Notes under the pieces: generated by a model
Databases searched by the model: none
What the model was told of the DNA's origin: nothing
Seen by the model: only the letters and a program-made list of their open reading frames with translations
DNA from: Daedaleopsis sinensis
Lineage: Eukaryota > Basidiomycota > Agaricomycetes > Polyporales > Polyporaceae
Direction: 5' to 3'
Length of the DNA: 64,000 nucleotides
Assembly (NCBI GenBank): GCA_033807695.1
Contig: CM066307.1
Coordinates: 3,782,001-3,846,000, forward strand
In this document: positions 1 to 11,096 of the stretch, one piece after another
How positions within the stretch are numbered: position 1 is the stretch's first letter
How the letters are laid out: every line of letters begins with the position of its first letter
Program-made: the position numbers and the translations under genes

Positions 1-1839
1 GATCCGTGTATTGTCGGAGGAGCAGAGCTCGTTCACATGCATCGCATGTTGTGTCTTTGCGTCCGCGACGATAGGGTGGGAACGAATTGGTACCGTATAT
101 GATCAACCCTCTATATGGATGGTTGACGGCGGCCTAACAAGTAAGTCAGCATGAACTGTAGAATGAATTACAGTGGAATCTTGTGCCAGCATAACGTGTG
201 GTAGCATCCTGCGCAGTACGCAGGACATGCCGAATTTGCGAAAAGAACATCGAACAGTTATAATGATGGGAGAGTCACGGCAGTGGGACATGGCTGTTTC
301 GCAGCAGATGTCGTGCATTCCATCGTCCAGAATGATTCAACATGTCTGAAAGAAGGACTCACTAGCTGTCGTGTCTCTTCGCTCGGGATAGGGGCGCGAG
401 AGGAGTGTTCAACCCAGTAACCACGGAGGCGTCATTTCTTCGTCTCTGCCGCCGACTGCAAGAATAAGATGTAGATACCCTCTGTTGGCTGGAAAGACAG
501 AGTTTAGGCAAGATCCAGTAGGTTTGGAAGGTGGTCCAGTGGAGACGCCGATGCCATCTGCCAGCTCTTGACTGCAGAGTGCAAATGTGGTACCGAAACA
601 GGAGTCTAAGCATACCAGATCTAGAAGACACATCGAGGATGTGCGAGACAAAGATGTGTGGAGGCCTGCCAGTGGGGAAAAAAAAGTCGCGACACTGACC
701 GCCTAGTCTCCGTAGCCGACTATGCTGAAAAGATGACAGTCGATCACTGACCGCCGGCGCATCATGCCAGAGTCCTGGGCGCTTCTAACCCTGTTTAGGT
801 TGTTCCCGACGTTCATCATCTTTCTCCTCTCGTATGTGTCCCTACCTCGTTCAAACGCCTTTGACACCTCATATTTGCTGAAACATATAAATGGCATCTC
901 AGAGCCGTTCAGCGAGTCTCCAAAGCTGCGTGCGCTCACGCAGGCAGTTGAGAAGTTCATCACTAGTAGGTCTTCGTGGCAGGAATTGTCGTCCGGTATG
1001 TTGACCCTTCTATGTCCTTCATCTATTCCGATTCCTCTATGGACCATGCGCTCCATCAGGCTCCAGCTCTGCCCCGAGTCGCTCAGTCCACATGGACTCA
1101 GATGTACGGAGGTGATAAGGTTACTATTGCCCCGCGATTCAGATCACGTGACCTAGCTTGCCCGCGAAGCTCGGATGTCTCTCGGACTTCGCACCGCCTG
1201 GTGGACCGGTTGAATCGCATTCTGGGTTTTGAATAACCGTTAGAGGATTAGGTGAGGTACTGGCTGCCAACGACCATTGGACCACTCACTGGCAATCGGT
1301 GACTGACAAGATATTATCTCCATCGGCAGCCAGGCTCCCGCAACTCATAGATCGCACAACGCTCGTTCTGCCAGACTAGCGTCGAAATGGGAACTTCCAT
1401 ACTCAAGCATTCCTCCCACAAGTGCGCATGTCGCCGCATTGAACCGAAGACCGTCGCATCACAAGAGGGTCGTGCGAACAGACGTGGGCATAGTTACGGA
1501 AAGGGACAGGATGCGTTGTGCGAGCAAAGAGCGCCTTGAATGCTTCGGGTAGTACCGACTTGTCTTGCTCGAAGCGGGAGTTGCTTGCAATACCTCCCGT
1601 TTGGGCGACCTTATAGTGATACTGTAGGCCAGGTACATTCAACGTTGAAATTCAAAGCACACGTCATTGGCATTCGTTCTCTACTGCTCAGCGAGTACAA
1701 CAACTAACAGGAGTTGGATCCTGTCAGTAAAGCGACAATTCATACAAAAACGGCACGACAACTTGTGATCTAGAAGCATGGCATGATCAGCATGTACGGC
1801 GAGCTCTTGAAAACGCCGCATACCTTAACTACATCGGCC
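1..1839. other. No firm gene; possible short plus-strand exons
   Basis: No gene could be built with confidence. The plus strand between about 764 and 1236 is the only protein-like stretch: an open segment ending at 1234-1236 reads as a mixed polar sequence in two frames that an intron near 970-1010 might join. It matches no family I know. The remainder is short scattered open frames on both strands. Confidence 0.3.
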
Positions 1840-2913
1840 CTAGGCGGCAGTGAAGTGTCCGGTGACCCACTTGGCCTTGAAGTCGTCCTTGCAGAGCTCG
1901 CGGATGACACCGTCCTGGGCCTGGTAGTACAGGCGCACATGCTTCCCGCCGTCCCACTGCCCGACAGCGAACTTCGCGCCGGCCTTCAGGGAGTCCTGCA
2001 CAAGACTGTTCTCCCACTCGCCGTGGGTCTGCACGCTGTGCGTGATGTTATGTTGTATGTTCATCCAGTAAACGTCGAGCACGATACCCAGGGCGCTGGT
2101 GAAGAGCGCTCCGAGACCAGCCTGGCCCGAGGTAACCTCGGTCTTGAACTCGCCTGTCGTCACGGTACGGATGAGCTGTCGTCCCGACGGTGAGAGCCTA
2201 CGCACCTGGACCCCACTGGCTGCCGACAAGCGCGTACTCGTGGATTTCGAGATCCTGCTTCTGGTAGTAGATGCGGTGCTGCAGCGTGTCATTGAAGTAG
2301 TACGCCATGCCCGCGATGGAGGTGCCGCTGAGCGCGACGGGAAGGTCGGTCGTGCCGTGGAACCACTTCTCGTTGGTGTAGCAGTACTCCCGGAGCTTGT
2401 GCGTACCCTCCTCTGGAGTAACATCAGCATAGCGGACGTAGGGCGGTCGTGAGACGTCACTGACCCTGGTAGTAGACACGGATGGACGTCTGCTCGGCGT
2501 CCTTGAACGTGAACGCGGCGAGGGAGCTGTTGGGCGCCGTCACGATGCCTTGTGCATCGAGGCCGCCGGCGTACCAGCCGCGGGTCGACATGTAACAGGC
2601 CTCCCGGAGCTTGTTCCCGGGGCCGAGATAGTACACGCGGAGCCACTGTGCAACGTTGAGAGCCATGGTATCAGACATCTGATCTGCGTCGGGGTCAATG
2701 GACACGTACCACTTGATCGTTGACCTTGAGGTTGACGGCGGCGAGAGGGGTCGCCGGGACGGCCTTGAAGGGGAGCTTCGAGCCGGGAGACCACCCCTTG
2801 TTGTTGAACTTCTCGACGATAGCGTCGTCAGTGTCCTGGTAGTACACATGGATGTTCTCCGGGCCGGGAATCGTCACCGCGATGTTCGTGGTGCGCAAGA
2901 CTTTGGTAGACAT
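1840..2913 (-). CDS. Fucose-specific lectin, AAL type (copy 1)
   Basis: This is a fungal fucose-binding lectin (Pfam Fungal_lectin, Aleuria aurantia lectin family), which folds as a six-bladed beta-propeller and binds L-fucosylated glycans, probably in defence or recognition. Four exons (2913-2710, 2645-2465, 2412-2206, 2153-1840) add up to 301 aa, against about 312 for AAL. The family signature recurs down the protein: blade strands such as HVYYQ, RVYYL, RVYYQ and RLYYQ, each followed by a W-x-x-G type turn and a [RK]-E-x-C-Y strand. The start at 2913 follows a TATA box by about 80 nt, and all three splice junctions are in frame (phases 0,1,1). No signal peptide is seen, which fits cytoplasmic fungal lectins. 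A paralogue with the same intron positions lies at 7495-8593. Family assignment is firm; the exact sugar preference is inferred from the family. Confidence 0.93.
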
Positions 2914-2993
2914 GATATCGAGATGCGCTGCCGAGGAGGTTGTGGACAGTGTAGTAGCTTGGGGATGGGTCTCTGGAGGGGCATACGACGTCG

Positions 2994-3000
2994 TTATATA
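2994..3000 (-). promoter_or_regulatory. TATA box of lectin copy 1
   Basis: TATATAA on the minus strand lies 81 nt upstream of the lectin ATG at 2913. The second lectin gene has the same heptamer at nearly the same distance (8678-8684), which supports both as core promoter elements. Confidence 0.6.
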
Positions 3001-4146
3001 CTGTAGGGACAAGCACAACACGTGTTACTAACAATACGTCCCCTCTCAGCCTGAGGCAAAGGGAATACCAGTCGGACAACTTACGTCTGGGATGAGGCCG
3101 TCGCTCCAGTCTTCGAGGAATGGAAGACAACCACTGGGGTGCATGACCTCGCACGTGGATGGCCTTGTGAGCACAGTGTTGAAGCAGCGAACGCAGGCCC
3201 TGACTCCGCCGAGACAGCTAAAGGTTGTGTCCTTGCAGGCGTACGCTGTGCAACTCCAAGTTCAGCCAAAAGCGGTTTTGAATTCTTATGTTGCGAAAAG
3301 GACACACTTGTTCAGTTCTAGTGACTCTCTCGCACTTGAAGAGGCAGACATACGGATATATCGAGCCAGTAGGTGGAAGCGCATACCAGGCGGCCCAAAT
3401 GATGGTAAGTTATCTGTATAGCAGTGTGAGTGACATGAAGAGCAGATATACGACTACTAGCGCACCAGCGTGGACGTCAGCTTAACGACATTCTCCTGGA
3501 TTCCATGCTTGTGCTACGATTGCGGAGGTGGAGTCACCAATCGTAGTCGAAGTACTCGCCGGCGGCCCTTTATGAATGGGAGCCGGCTCGATATCAACGA
3601 CAGGTCGAGTATCCGCATTGCTGGAGTCAGCGTGAACGAACAGACGTTATTCAGGAGAGAGTGGCACGGGTCCCAGCCTTTCGCTATTGTTACGTTGAGA
3701 CCACCACCCGCGTACTTCAGCGAGCAGTGTACAGGAAGAGGAGTATCCGATTGCGGAAGAGGGTAGTAAACTGCAGAGGGGCGAGACGAGTACGAAGAGT
3801 GAGATGGAGGTACACGAGACGTAGGCCAGACGTATGGTCGCGCGGAGCCATTCAATCGATGGTTCGAACATCCCAGCGAAGGACGGCGAAGGACGGCGAA
3901 GCTATGTCCCATCTTGCGGAGTGCACGTACCTGAAGTACAGATCCTACGTGATCGAAACCATAAACATCGCCCGTAAGTCTTGTGTAGGCCTCATTGACG
4001 ATTGCTCGTCTGTATCTCGTCTATATCGAGTCGAGCGAATACCCGTTCTCGGAAGCGACGGTATGGAAGTCGTCTTTACTCGACATGCGTCGTCCTGCGT
4101 TCGGAGACCGACCCTCTGTATTCACAGGTACGAACGAGATCGAGGC
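3001..4146. other. Intergenic, no convincing gene
   Basis: The stretch lies between the promoter of lectin copy 1 and the 3' end of the RING gene. Open frames overlap on both strands without splice-consistent continuation or a recognisable domain. A 9-10 nt unit (gaaggacggc) is repeated in tandem near 3880-3900. I see nothing else. Confidence 0.4.
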
Positions 4147-5540
4147 CTACAGGCTGAACACCGCGCGAGGTCGCAGTCCTATGACTCCTCCACCTTTCCC
4201 ATCCCACCCCGGGATGGGTGCGCGGCACATTGGGCACCTGCAAAAAGAAGTCCTGCTAAGAAGATGACGCATATCGCACATTGTGAACGCACCTAGCCAA
4301 CATTCGTTCACCAGGAGGGAGGGTGTACGCGCCGCGCTGGAGCGTGGTCTTGACCGCGGTGAAGAGACACTCGCCGCAGAGGACGTGGCCGCAAGGCGTG
4401 ATCGTGGCGAACGATGGCGGCGAGAAGCAGACTGGACAGGTGTACGCCGCTAGCGGTTCGACTTCGTCGATCGGTACCGCTTCGAGAGGTCGAGTCGGTT
4501 GCGGTGAGGACCTTGCCCCCGATGTAGAGCCTGATGATGCCGCCTGAGACCGTGCGGAGACATCGGCCGATAGAAGAACGTAATCTGGCTCGCCATCAGG
4601 GCGGGAGAGCACGGTAAGGTTCTCGGGCGGAGGCGTTGGTGTACCGGCCGAAGGAGCAAGTGTCTCGTCGACTAAGGCGGTCCCACATATGGCTGCACCC
4701 TGCGTGTCTGAGTCATCTGGGACTGAATCCGTGGCGACATCGCGCCCGCCGGAAAAGCTTGAACCTATTTGATCCGTAACATGTTCATATTCATGGGCCA
4801 CGCTGACTCGGGAGAGCGGCGGCTCGCTTGTAGTGATAGCAGGTTCAGTGCTTTCGAAACCAAGGGAACGAGTGTAAGCTGGCCCTGGAGTCATGACTTG
4901 CGCACGATCTATGGCGGATGTGGGGCTACCTGAAGTCCTTGTCAGCAATGATTTTGAGAGGAATACAAAACAGCGATGATCGGCCGAGATGTGCAAGAGC
5001 TGAGCGCATCTGCACCGAGCCGGACATCGCAAGCACGGCTCGGGGTGGTTTGTGTGCCCATTCTCTTCGTCTCATACACTGTATAGCCATAGGAGCTAAA
5101 TGCCCTACACAGCTGTGTCACTTCGCGGTTCAGCGACCGTCCAGTGCGACAATGAAAACCCAGCAGCAGTGTGAAAGCGTTGTGCAGGTGGCTCACTGCT
5201 AGCTTCAACGCACTCTACTGATGTTCTGAAAGATAATTGGCAAGAAAGACTCACCAGATACTGCGCTACGTCTCTTCTTCGTTCTGCTAGGCCCCGCGAC
5301 TGGAGAGACTGAGTGTTCCCGTTTCAACGCGATGTGTGTACCCCGCCCTCTCACTAGGGAGCCGTATGCGTTGTCTGCATCGATAAGTTCGTCCCGCTGA
5401 GGCGATTTGGAGATCGAAACTGAGCCTGAACGAGACGAGCCTGAGACTGAGCATGGCTGGGAGGTTGCCGGGGCTTTCCCCTTCGACTTGCGTGGCCGAA
5501 GAGACCTCGTAGAGACGGTCGTTGGAGGAGGTAAAGACAT
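4147..5540 (-). CDS. RING-finger (C3HC4) protein
   Basis: Probably a RING-type E3 ubiquitin (or SUMO-targeted) ligase. Three exons (5540-5255, 4929-4293, 4237-4147) give 337 aa in frame. The RING lies at the C-terminus, residues about 260-312: CPVC (260/263), then C275, H277, C280, C283, and a last pair C309/C312 in CPMC, which is reached only after splicing the second intron. The N-terminal 95 residues are basic and Ser/Pro-rich, with an RTKKRR cluster that looks like a nuclear localisation signal. A C-terminal RING behind a long disordered basic N-terminus resembles the Slx8/RNF4 group, but I see no diagnostic SUMO-interaction motifs, so this is only a suggestion. The first intron (5254-4930, 325 nt) is long for this region and may hide another small exon. 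Confidence 0.72.
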
Positions 5541-6177
5541 TAGGAAGTACCAGTTAAGTTCAGAGGCAAAGCAGAGCTATTGTACGGGTGTGGAGGACTT
5601 TTGAAAACCAGGCTCGATGTCGAGCCAAAGATTCTTTCAACGCGAAAAAGTTTGAGAACAAAGTTGGAACGGGCGTCTATATACCCCCTTTGGGTTGTTC
5701 CCGACGTCCATGATCATCTCGTCCACTCCCCGTCAGACCTCCTTGAACTTCAACGACCTCTCTCCTTGAACTAATTGAATCTCGCTGGTGGTCGACGGCT
5801 TCTACAATCCATCGACATGCTCGGGTACACTCCGTTGAGGGGTATTCCAGAATGCAAACAAAAAATCGATGACCGTGAACTATTCACCGCGAGGGGCTAT
5901 AAGAGGGCAGTGTTTCTAGGTACGTGAACTATTCTTCTACGCAAATGCTTTTGTCGCCATCCACTGCACATGGACCCATTCTTCCATCTTGTTAGAGCGA
6001 ACTTCGCGTAGTAACGCTGCCCCCGAATATAGGTCACGTGACCGAAGCTCGAGAACACGGCTTTTGAGCTACGACTCCACAAGCTGACCCCGTCGGTGCC
6101 GGCTCCTTGCTAGTTCACCCTATGCAATTTCCCAGCCTATTCTTTGGTAGTTCGCCCACAAGCTGACACACGCAGAA
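5541..6177. other. Intergenic; contains GGTCACGTGACC palindrome
   Basis: No gene is supported. At 6032-6043 there is a perfect 12-bp palindrome with a CACGTG E-box core, upstream of the plus-strand relic gene at 6178. Fungal bHLH factors bind CACGTG; whether this site is used cannot be told from sequence. Confidence 0.4.
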
Positions 6178-6740
6178 GTCATGCCTCGCAAGGAAGCTGT
6201 TGAAGATCTCGAAGGGCGAAGCGATGTTTTACATAGTCAGTGTGTTGTCGACTCCTGTGCTATGCGATGCCAGTCTCACACATAGGGACTACTTGGTACC
6301 CAAGAAGGTCGTCATAGAAATCGAAATGAGCTTCGATATGCCGTTCGAGGTCTCCCCCGGGCCGTTGCGCCAGTACCATCGTTTTGCGCTCTCAATTTGC
6401 ATTTCCTTGTCGGTCGATTTTGCTCGCGCAGGTAGCACTATATCTCTCATACCCGCGGACGCCGTCGATGACGACGGGTAACTTCCGCGCATCTTAATCC
6501 GCGAAATTTACCCGGAAATCCCATAGTCTGAATCCAGATCGACGTCGTGTCTGGCAATCGCGAGACAGTTCCTCGTGCTGCGGGAGCCAGCCGCAATATA
6601 CACGAACACCACCGTCCGGTGAAGGGCCCCGAGGCTCCCCGTATACTGTTCCTCCGCGCGATCCGGTGCGTCATCTCTCTTCACGAATCCCTCTCTACTC
6701 CCCTCCCCGTCCTCACTCACGCCACGGTCGTGGACACTGC
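6178..6740 (+). pseudogene. Broken paralogue of the gene at 11097-12474
   Basis: Exons 2 to 5 of the intact gene at 11097-12474 can be followed here in order. The resemblance covers the segment ending in LEGRSDVL (LEGKSDIL in the intact copy), the LVPKKVVIEIE block, the SLIPADAVDDD block and the VKGPEAPR block. Intronic sequence resembles the intact copy too, including the 5'-GTGCGTCAT donor region near 6670. It appears non-functional: the segment matching exon 3 starts with about four extra bases and shifts frame, the exon 4/5 junction runs into a TGA near 6529, and nothing matching the long last exon is recognisable afterwards. No first exon was found. A different, diverged gene structure cannot be fully excluded. 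Confidence 0.55.
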
Positions 6741-7494
6741 GAGATATTCCAGTCTCACCGGGAGAAGTCAGGCTGAACTTTCTCCTTGCAGTTCCTGTGA
6801 CCTCATCCCTCCGTGTTCTCGACCGTCCGACCCACAGATGGTTCGTCCGCGGCGACCATCGGTCCATCAAACGCGCATCGGCGGCCGTCCTCGTGGTGGT
6901 TGTCGTTTCCTGCACACTCTTCACCGCCTCGCGCCCGATTACGCCTTCCTCATCGGCGGCAGGTCGCTCCCCGACAGGTCCGTGCGGAGGGTTGGGAAAA
7001 TCATCCCTGACTTGGGGCCTGTCGAAGCTAAGGGAGACACGACCGTTGCGGAGCCTGAGGTGTGGGGAAGGTGAGATGTCACGCGCTCTGGCCATAGCGA
7101 CCCGACTCAAGTCATCATCGCACTAGCCGTCACGTTGCTCTTTAGAGGTAGGGAGGGAGCGCTGGGAACGCTCACGAACCACCTCCCGATCTGGACGCCG
7201 TAGACGGTCTAGAGAAGCTTTGCACACACGATGTCGATGACGTACAGGATTGACTCGCATGTATACGTAGACGATAAGATTGCCATGGCTAGATCGTATT
7301 CTCATTGCTTTACATCACGAACGTTACAAGCAGGCAGCTAGAAGCTGGGCCGAGGACAGGGAAATTTGGTGTATATTTGTTTGATGGGCTCAGATCCTCC
7401 TTGAAGGAAAGGTGCGAGAAGTGGTGGTCTGCACGCGAGGGTGAGTGAATGAACAGGAGCTAGGGGGGTGTGACAACCTACCTCATCGTTACAT
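6741..7494. other. Intergenic after the relic gene
   Basis: Moderately GC-rich, with several overlapping open frames but none with coding continuity. It is the 3' flank of lectin copy 2 (minus) and probably holds the decayed rest of the pseudogene that ends near 6740. Confidence 0.35.
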
Positions 7495-8593
7495 TTACCA
7501 GCCCTGTGCGAGCGTAGCTCCAGGGACCCAGGGGCCGTCGAAAGTGTTCTTGCACACCTCGCGGACGCTGCGTTCCGGATTCTGGTAGTATCCGCGGATA
7601 ACGCTGCCTCCACTCCACCCCACGATGGCGAACCTCGAGCCGGCCTTCGTGGCCTCCTGGACGGTACTAGTCGGCGACCAGACACTGTTTTGCTGCACGG
7701 TATGGACGATTTCCTGCTTCAAGTTCATCCAGTAGACGTCAAGAACGGTGCCGAGTCCGCCGAGGAAGAGCGCGCCGATCGGTGTCTGCGCTGGGGCGAC
7801 GCCGCCGTTAAACTCGCCTGGGAATTACCGCGTCAGAGCTCGGTCGAGAGCATGAGATGATCTACTCACCGGGCACCCAGCTTCTGCCAACAAACGCGTG
7901 CTCTCTGATGGTCAGGTCGTTGGCCTGGTAGTAGAGCCGGTGCTGCAGCGCGCCATTAAAGATGTAGGAGATCGCCGCGAGGCCAGTTCCGCTCGAGGCA
8001 GTCGGGAGATTGGTCGCACCGCGGAACCAGCGCTCATTGGTGTAGCAGTACTCCTGGAGCTGGTTCGTCCTCGGCTCTGTGGATGTATCGCATATCAGGG
8101 ACTGGTTCCGCCTAATAGATAGCAAGCGGGGACGTCACAGACCTTGGTAGTAGACCCGGACGGAGGTCTGTCCTGCATCGTCGAAACTGAACGCGGCAAT
8201 GGAGCTGTTGGCCGCTGCTTGGATGCCCTCCGCATCCAGGCCGCCGGAGTACCAGCCAAGTCTGGCAACGTAACAGGCCTCCTTCAACTTGTAGGCAGGG
8301 TCGAGGTAGTAGACACGTAGCCACTGCGACATATCGTCAACTATCGAAGCACAGATCGGTTCAACGGGTTCAATGGGCCTCACCTCCTCTCCGTTAACGT
8401 TGAGGTTGACGGCCGCAAGAGGAGTAGACGTGGCAGCCCGGAAGGGAAGAGCCGAGTTCACCCCACCAGTCCACGCCCTGTCGTACACGCTCTGGACGAT
8501 GGCGCTGTTCGTGTTCTGGTAGTACACGTATATGTTCGACGGCTTGGGGACCGTGGCGGCGAAGCCGGTGGTGGGTAGAACGTTGGTAGACAT
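7495..8593 (-). CDS. Fucose-specific lectin, AAL type (copy 2)
   Basis: Second fungal fucose lectin, 306 aa from four exons (8593-8384, 8323-8143, 8076-7870, 7817-7495). Exons 2 and 3 are the same length as in copy 1 (181 and 207 nt) and all introns sit at the same place and phase, so the two genes are paralogues by duplication. Repeated propeller-blade strands are visible (YVYYQ, RVYYL, RVYYQ, RLYYQ, RGYYQ), with E-[AY]-C-Y segments between them. The protein sequences have diverged clearly: the C-terminal exon is nine nucleotides longer and many loops differ, so the sugar specificities may differ. There is no signal peptide. The first intron is 60 nt, a multiple of three and free of stops. 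Role: binding of fucosylated glycans, by family. Confidence 0.92.
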
Positions 8594-8677
8594 GACTTGA
8601 TGAAGTAGAGATGTCGAGGGTGGTGTGGATGTGTGTAGTAGCTTGTGGCTGGCTCTATCGAGGAGCATCCGCGGCCC

Positions 8678-8684
8678 TTATATA
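8678..8684 (-). promoter_or_regulatory. TATA box of lectin copy 2
   Basis: TATATAA on the minus strand, 85 nt before the ATG at 8593, in the position that matches the TATA box of copy 1. Confidence 0.6.
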
Positions 8685-8862
8685 TTTGCGTGGAGTAGTA
8701 GGGCATTGGGTGTCCAAAATTATGACCAACAGTCGGACGGATAGTCAGAGTACCTCCGCTTACGAGGAATGAAAGAGAACGGCCTCATTAGCTCACCTGT
8801 CATGGAAGGATTGGAACCATTGACGAGGCGTAGAGAGCATTTCAAATCCAAGCACTTGCAAG

Positions 8863-8932
8863 CCTTCAGCTCCGAATATGCGCGAATCGTTCTAAGAGCT
8901 GAATATGCGCGAATCGTGCTATGAGCTGAAGG
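8863..8932. repeat. 27-bp direct repeat inside a 9-bp inverted repeat
   Basis: The arms CCTTCAGCT (8863-8871) and AGCTGAAGG (8924-8932) are perfect inverse complements. Between them lie two near-identical copies of a unit of about 27 bp containing gaatatgcgcgaatcg. The element lies about 270 nt upstream of the start of lectin copy 2. Confidence 0.7.
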
Positions 8933-11096
8933 CGGATTGTGTTGCATCAATGAGAAACTCACTGCGGTGCGTGCGTCTAGAGTGTGAGGTAGATGGTTAA
9001 ACAAGACTGACGAATGGCTATCGGCAGCCCTGACTTTGAAGTCAGCTGGAGCATTGTTCGAATGGGTGTTCTTGCGGTGTCATGACTGAAGACGTGAAGA
9101 ATGCTTGAGTACCGGGGTGAGTGTCAGATTGACGAGGTTCTTCATGAGTCCGAGCACAAAGATCAAGAGCCCGTAGTAGAGCTACCGTGGTGTGCGTCCG
9201 GCGGTAATTATTCACCGGTCTAACATGCGGCTTGATTTATTGGCATTCCGTGGGGACGGATGTACGAGCGACTCACATATATATATAGAGAGCGCCTTAG
9301 TACTACTGGCGTAAACTCCACTAGTGGGCCGCGCCTGTCAATGAGGAATGCTCATCAAAAAAAGGAAACGGGGGAGGGGTGAGGGCGATTAGGTGCACGG
9401 ATGATGGAGGAGCGCTGGTGTATGGCGTAGTACCGTCGAGAAGAGACCCGGGCCTTATGTCTCCAATCTAGACTGCTTGACGTGGGAATGCGAATTGCTC
9501 TCAACTCTACAAAGACGTAATACTGGTAGCATCCCGGGAGGTGATCGCAACGACTGTCTGTGACGCACTGGGTTGATTGCGACCTGGGTTTCGACAAGAA
9601 ATGCAGTTAATTCACGTCGAATGAATCTTCGACTGCCCGCAGAGAAACGTGTCATCATAGGTGTTGAATCCTATCTTGGAGTCGGGATGCGGCCGCTGCT
9701 ACCACACACCCAGTACGCGACCTTTGAATAACGTCTTAGACATAGAACGATGCGTTCTCAGAGGCAGCACCTACCTGGCAGATCAGACTAGCAGAGAGTC
9801 GCCAGTTATCCACGGTGTGCCTATCCTGCCCATACAGAGCTCATGGACTCGGGTGTTGTCCTGGGCGTTATATGCGCATGTTCCGCGCTCTTCTTCGTCT
9901 ACACGCGGTTGACTTGCACGGTGGGCGATCTCTTGCATCTAATCCACCAAGCAGACATCGAGCACGACGATTTTCAGAACGTACATACCTCTGCTTCTCC
10001 ACTCAGTTGCGTAGACAAGTAATGCTTCATGTGGTCATGTCCAATTGTAACGAGTCGAATGGTGTTCGGGACTCGAGTACTGCCAGCTCAATACTTCGAT
10101 AAGCATGCGCAATTGTGGGTTGTATCCCTGCTTTCTCATGAATTATAAGTCTAATTCGAGGAACGGTTACTTACTTGATACCTCGTTGCATCGCCATCTC
10201 CTCGCCACGATCAGAGTCTGTCCCGTAATAGGGGAGACAAAGCGTTCTGTTCGTGACTCCGATGATGGACTTGATCGAGTTTCTCTCTCTGAAGAATAGC
10301 GTGAGATCCCAGCAGCTTGAAGATGCATATATCGAGGTTATCTAGAGGAACTTAAAGCCAGTCCTGAATGCTTGAACTCGAACCTATGAAGTGGCGGCGA
10401 AAATGTAAATCGTGTTTGCGATGACGTGTCACGTAATGGTGTAAAAGAGACCGTCATCGAATAACGGACACAGAGTAAAAGTGCAGCTTGTTAAATGTAG
10501 AGTCTGGTTAGCCAGGCTCAAAGGAGGGTTGACTTGAAGGAGATGGGTCACGACTGAATATGACTCCGACTAGCTCCGACTCGTTGCGATGATGTCAACC
10601 TGAGCGCTTCCATCAGGTTGTTCGAACTCCTCCTCTTGTTCATCCGATTCGACAACTCAAAGGTCTGAGCATCTCTACGGACCCCAAGACATGGCGTGAA
10701 ATGGAAGAAAAGGTTATGATGTGAGAGTGCGTATATCCCAATAGTAAAGCAAAACCACCAGTGCCACGCTGATTAGCAGAAGGCTAAAGGAAACGATATC
10801 GCCGGGAGACATCTTCTAAGGTACTAATGATACCATGGCTCATGTACCTCAGTACTCCAGGGACGTTCAGAGTTATTAGTGTGAGTGGCCCATATCGTCA
10901 TCGCAAAGATGTCATTGCCGCCCAAACATCGGTCACGGGATCTGTGAGCGCGGGGACAAAGCTTCAAAGGTGACTATTTCGACCACGAACCTTTCAAGCG
11001 GCTGCTCTCTTACCACAGTCGTTCATCCTCTCGACCTTTGTGAACTGCAGACTCGCTCATCAGTGCGGCTCAGACATCACTCTCCGGCGACAAAAG
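8933..11096. other. Intergenic, about 2.2 kb
   Basis: The DNA upstream of lectin copy 2 and of the plus-strand gene at 11097. Only short open frames occur and none can be joined into a gene. A TA-rich stretch (tatatatatatag) is at about 9278-9290. Confidence 0.4.
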
